Of a stretch of 64,000 nt of DNA, positions 63,523 through 64,000 are shown piece after piece. The notes beneath the pieces are model-generated. The model saw only the letters and a list, made by a program, of their open reading frames with translations. It was not told the origin of the DNA and searched no databases. The number at the start of each line of letters is the position of its first letter. Position 1 is the first letter of the stretch. Origin of the DNA: Desulfotalea sp. (GTDB lineage Bacteria > Desulfobacterota > Desulfobulbia > Desulfobulbales > Desulfocapsaceae); the NCBI GenBank assembly GCA_002733995.1, contig NVXR01000009.1, positions 1 through 64,000 of the forward strand. Reading direction: 5' to 3'. The position numbers and the translations under genes were made by a program.

Positions 63523-64000
63523 ATGAACGAAAAAGAACTGCAGAAGCAATTACAGACAAAGGTGAGGAGAAAGCTTGAGCCACTATTTATCAAGTATAAA
63601 ATGGATTTTGGTGGCATTGATGCAACGTTGAAATGGAAACCTCTTGTTCTTATCATAGGTAACTATTCGTCCGGAAAATCCACCTTGATTAATGAATTTA
63701 TTGGACAGGATATTCAGCGAACGGGGCAAGCTCCCACCGATGATTCTTTCACCATCATCACTTCTGATGCCGGTTGTGAAGATGTAGAAACTCCAGGGTC
63801 AACATTGGTAAATGATCCTAACTTGCCATTTCAGCATTTTAAGGGCTATGGAGAAAAACTGATCTCTCACATTTGCATGAAACAGGTAGCTAGCCCGGTT
63901 CTGGACAATCTGGCCATCATTGATAGTCCGGGTATGCTTGATGCTACCAGTGAAAAAGATCGTGGTTACAATTATGCGCAGGTCTTGGGTGAGTTTGCCA
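63523..64000 (+). CDS. Dynamin-like GTPase (cut by the right edge)
   Basis: About 159 residues of the N-terminus are present. GNYSSGKSTLINEFIG (about residues 47-62) is the P-loop, the region DDSFTIITSD the switch I, and IIDSPGMLDATSEKD (about 133-147) the DxxG G3 box with DSPG. The N-terminus (KVRRKLEPLFIKYKMDF) is helical. This matches the EHD/dynamin-type GTPases that remodel membranes; bacterial members often occur as pairs. The start is the ATG at 63523. The C-terminal stalk and any membrane-insertion segment are off the window. Confidence 0.88.
   Translation, partial: MNEKELQKQLQTKVRRKLEPLFIKYKMDFGGIDATLKWKPLVLIIGNYSSGKSTLINEFIGQDIQRTGQAPTDDSFTIITSDAGCEDVETPGSTLVNDPNLPFQHFKGYGEKLISHICMKQVASPVLDNLAIIDSPGMLDATSEKDRGYNYAQVLGEFA

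Overview
The window looks like the chromosome of a moderately A+T-rich sulfate-reducing deltaproteobacterium (Desulfobacterota). A Desulfobulbaceae member such as Desulfotalea is my best guess. This is inferred from gene content: a Nuo complex without the NADH-oxidising module, a DsrC-family protein, a recC-recB-recD cluster and a MOSC/MogA-like protein. Nothing in the sequence names the organism. No phage, IS element, CRISPR array or replication origin was seen.

Layout. 1-799 holds the 5' part of an unrecognised membrane/coiled-coil protein. 1120-2358 encodes an M48 (Ste24-like) protease. It sits just behind an intrinsic terminator that closes the nuo operon (2452-14154, minus strand: nuoA-B-C-D-H-I-J-K, two extra antiporter-like subunits with a small membrane protein between them, then nuoM and nuoN). 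A LysR regulator is divergent from nuoA. Next come truA, argC, rpsI, rplM and tRNA-Gly on the minus strand, then hisB and a lipoprotein on the plus strand. An overlapping ttcA-like/DUF89/asnS operon and a ubiE/fadD pair follow. 26-29.5 kb holds a MOSC protein, a universal stress protein and an unrecognised divergent gene pair whose start codons abut. recC-recB-recD fills 29.5-38 kb.

From 38 to 43 kb single genes are spaced by long leaders: a DsrC paralog, a SIMPL protein, a DUF2284 protein, a ZIP transporter, a small Cys-rich protein and a flavodoxin. 43.2-48 kb is a catabolic module: an Lrp/AsnC regulator divergent from a methylmalonate-semialdehyde-type dehydrogenase, an unrecognised helical protein, and a class III aminotransferase that closely resembles taurine:pyruvate aminotransferase. 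A perfect 16-bp palindrome between regulator and dehydrogenase supplies a -35 box on each strand.

48.1-58.8 kb, all minus strand, is a surface-polysaccharide locus: flippase, polymerase, several GT4 glycosyltransferases, a WecG/TagA-type transferase, an APH-fold kinase-like protein and a VanZ-like protein. After 1.1 kb without a clear gene come a 2Fe-2S ferredoxin, a methyltransferase/metallophosphoesterase/beta-lactamase-fold trio, and a dynamin-like GTPase cut by the right edge.

The items I would look at first are the abutting divergent pair at 29.1 kb, the DsrC paralog with a rebuilt C-terminus, the four-antiporter Nuo complex, the palindrome promoter at 43.86 kb, and the two places where a strong terminator stands directly before a gene with almost no room for a promoter.
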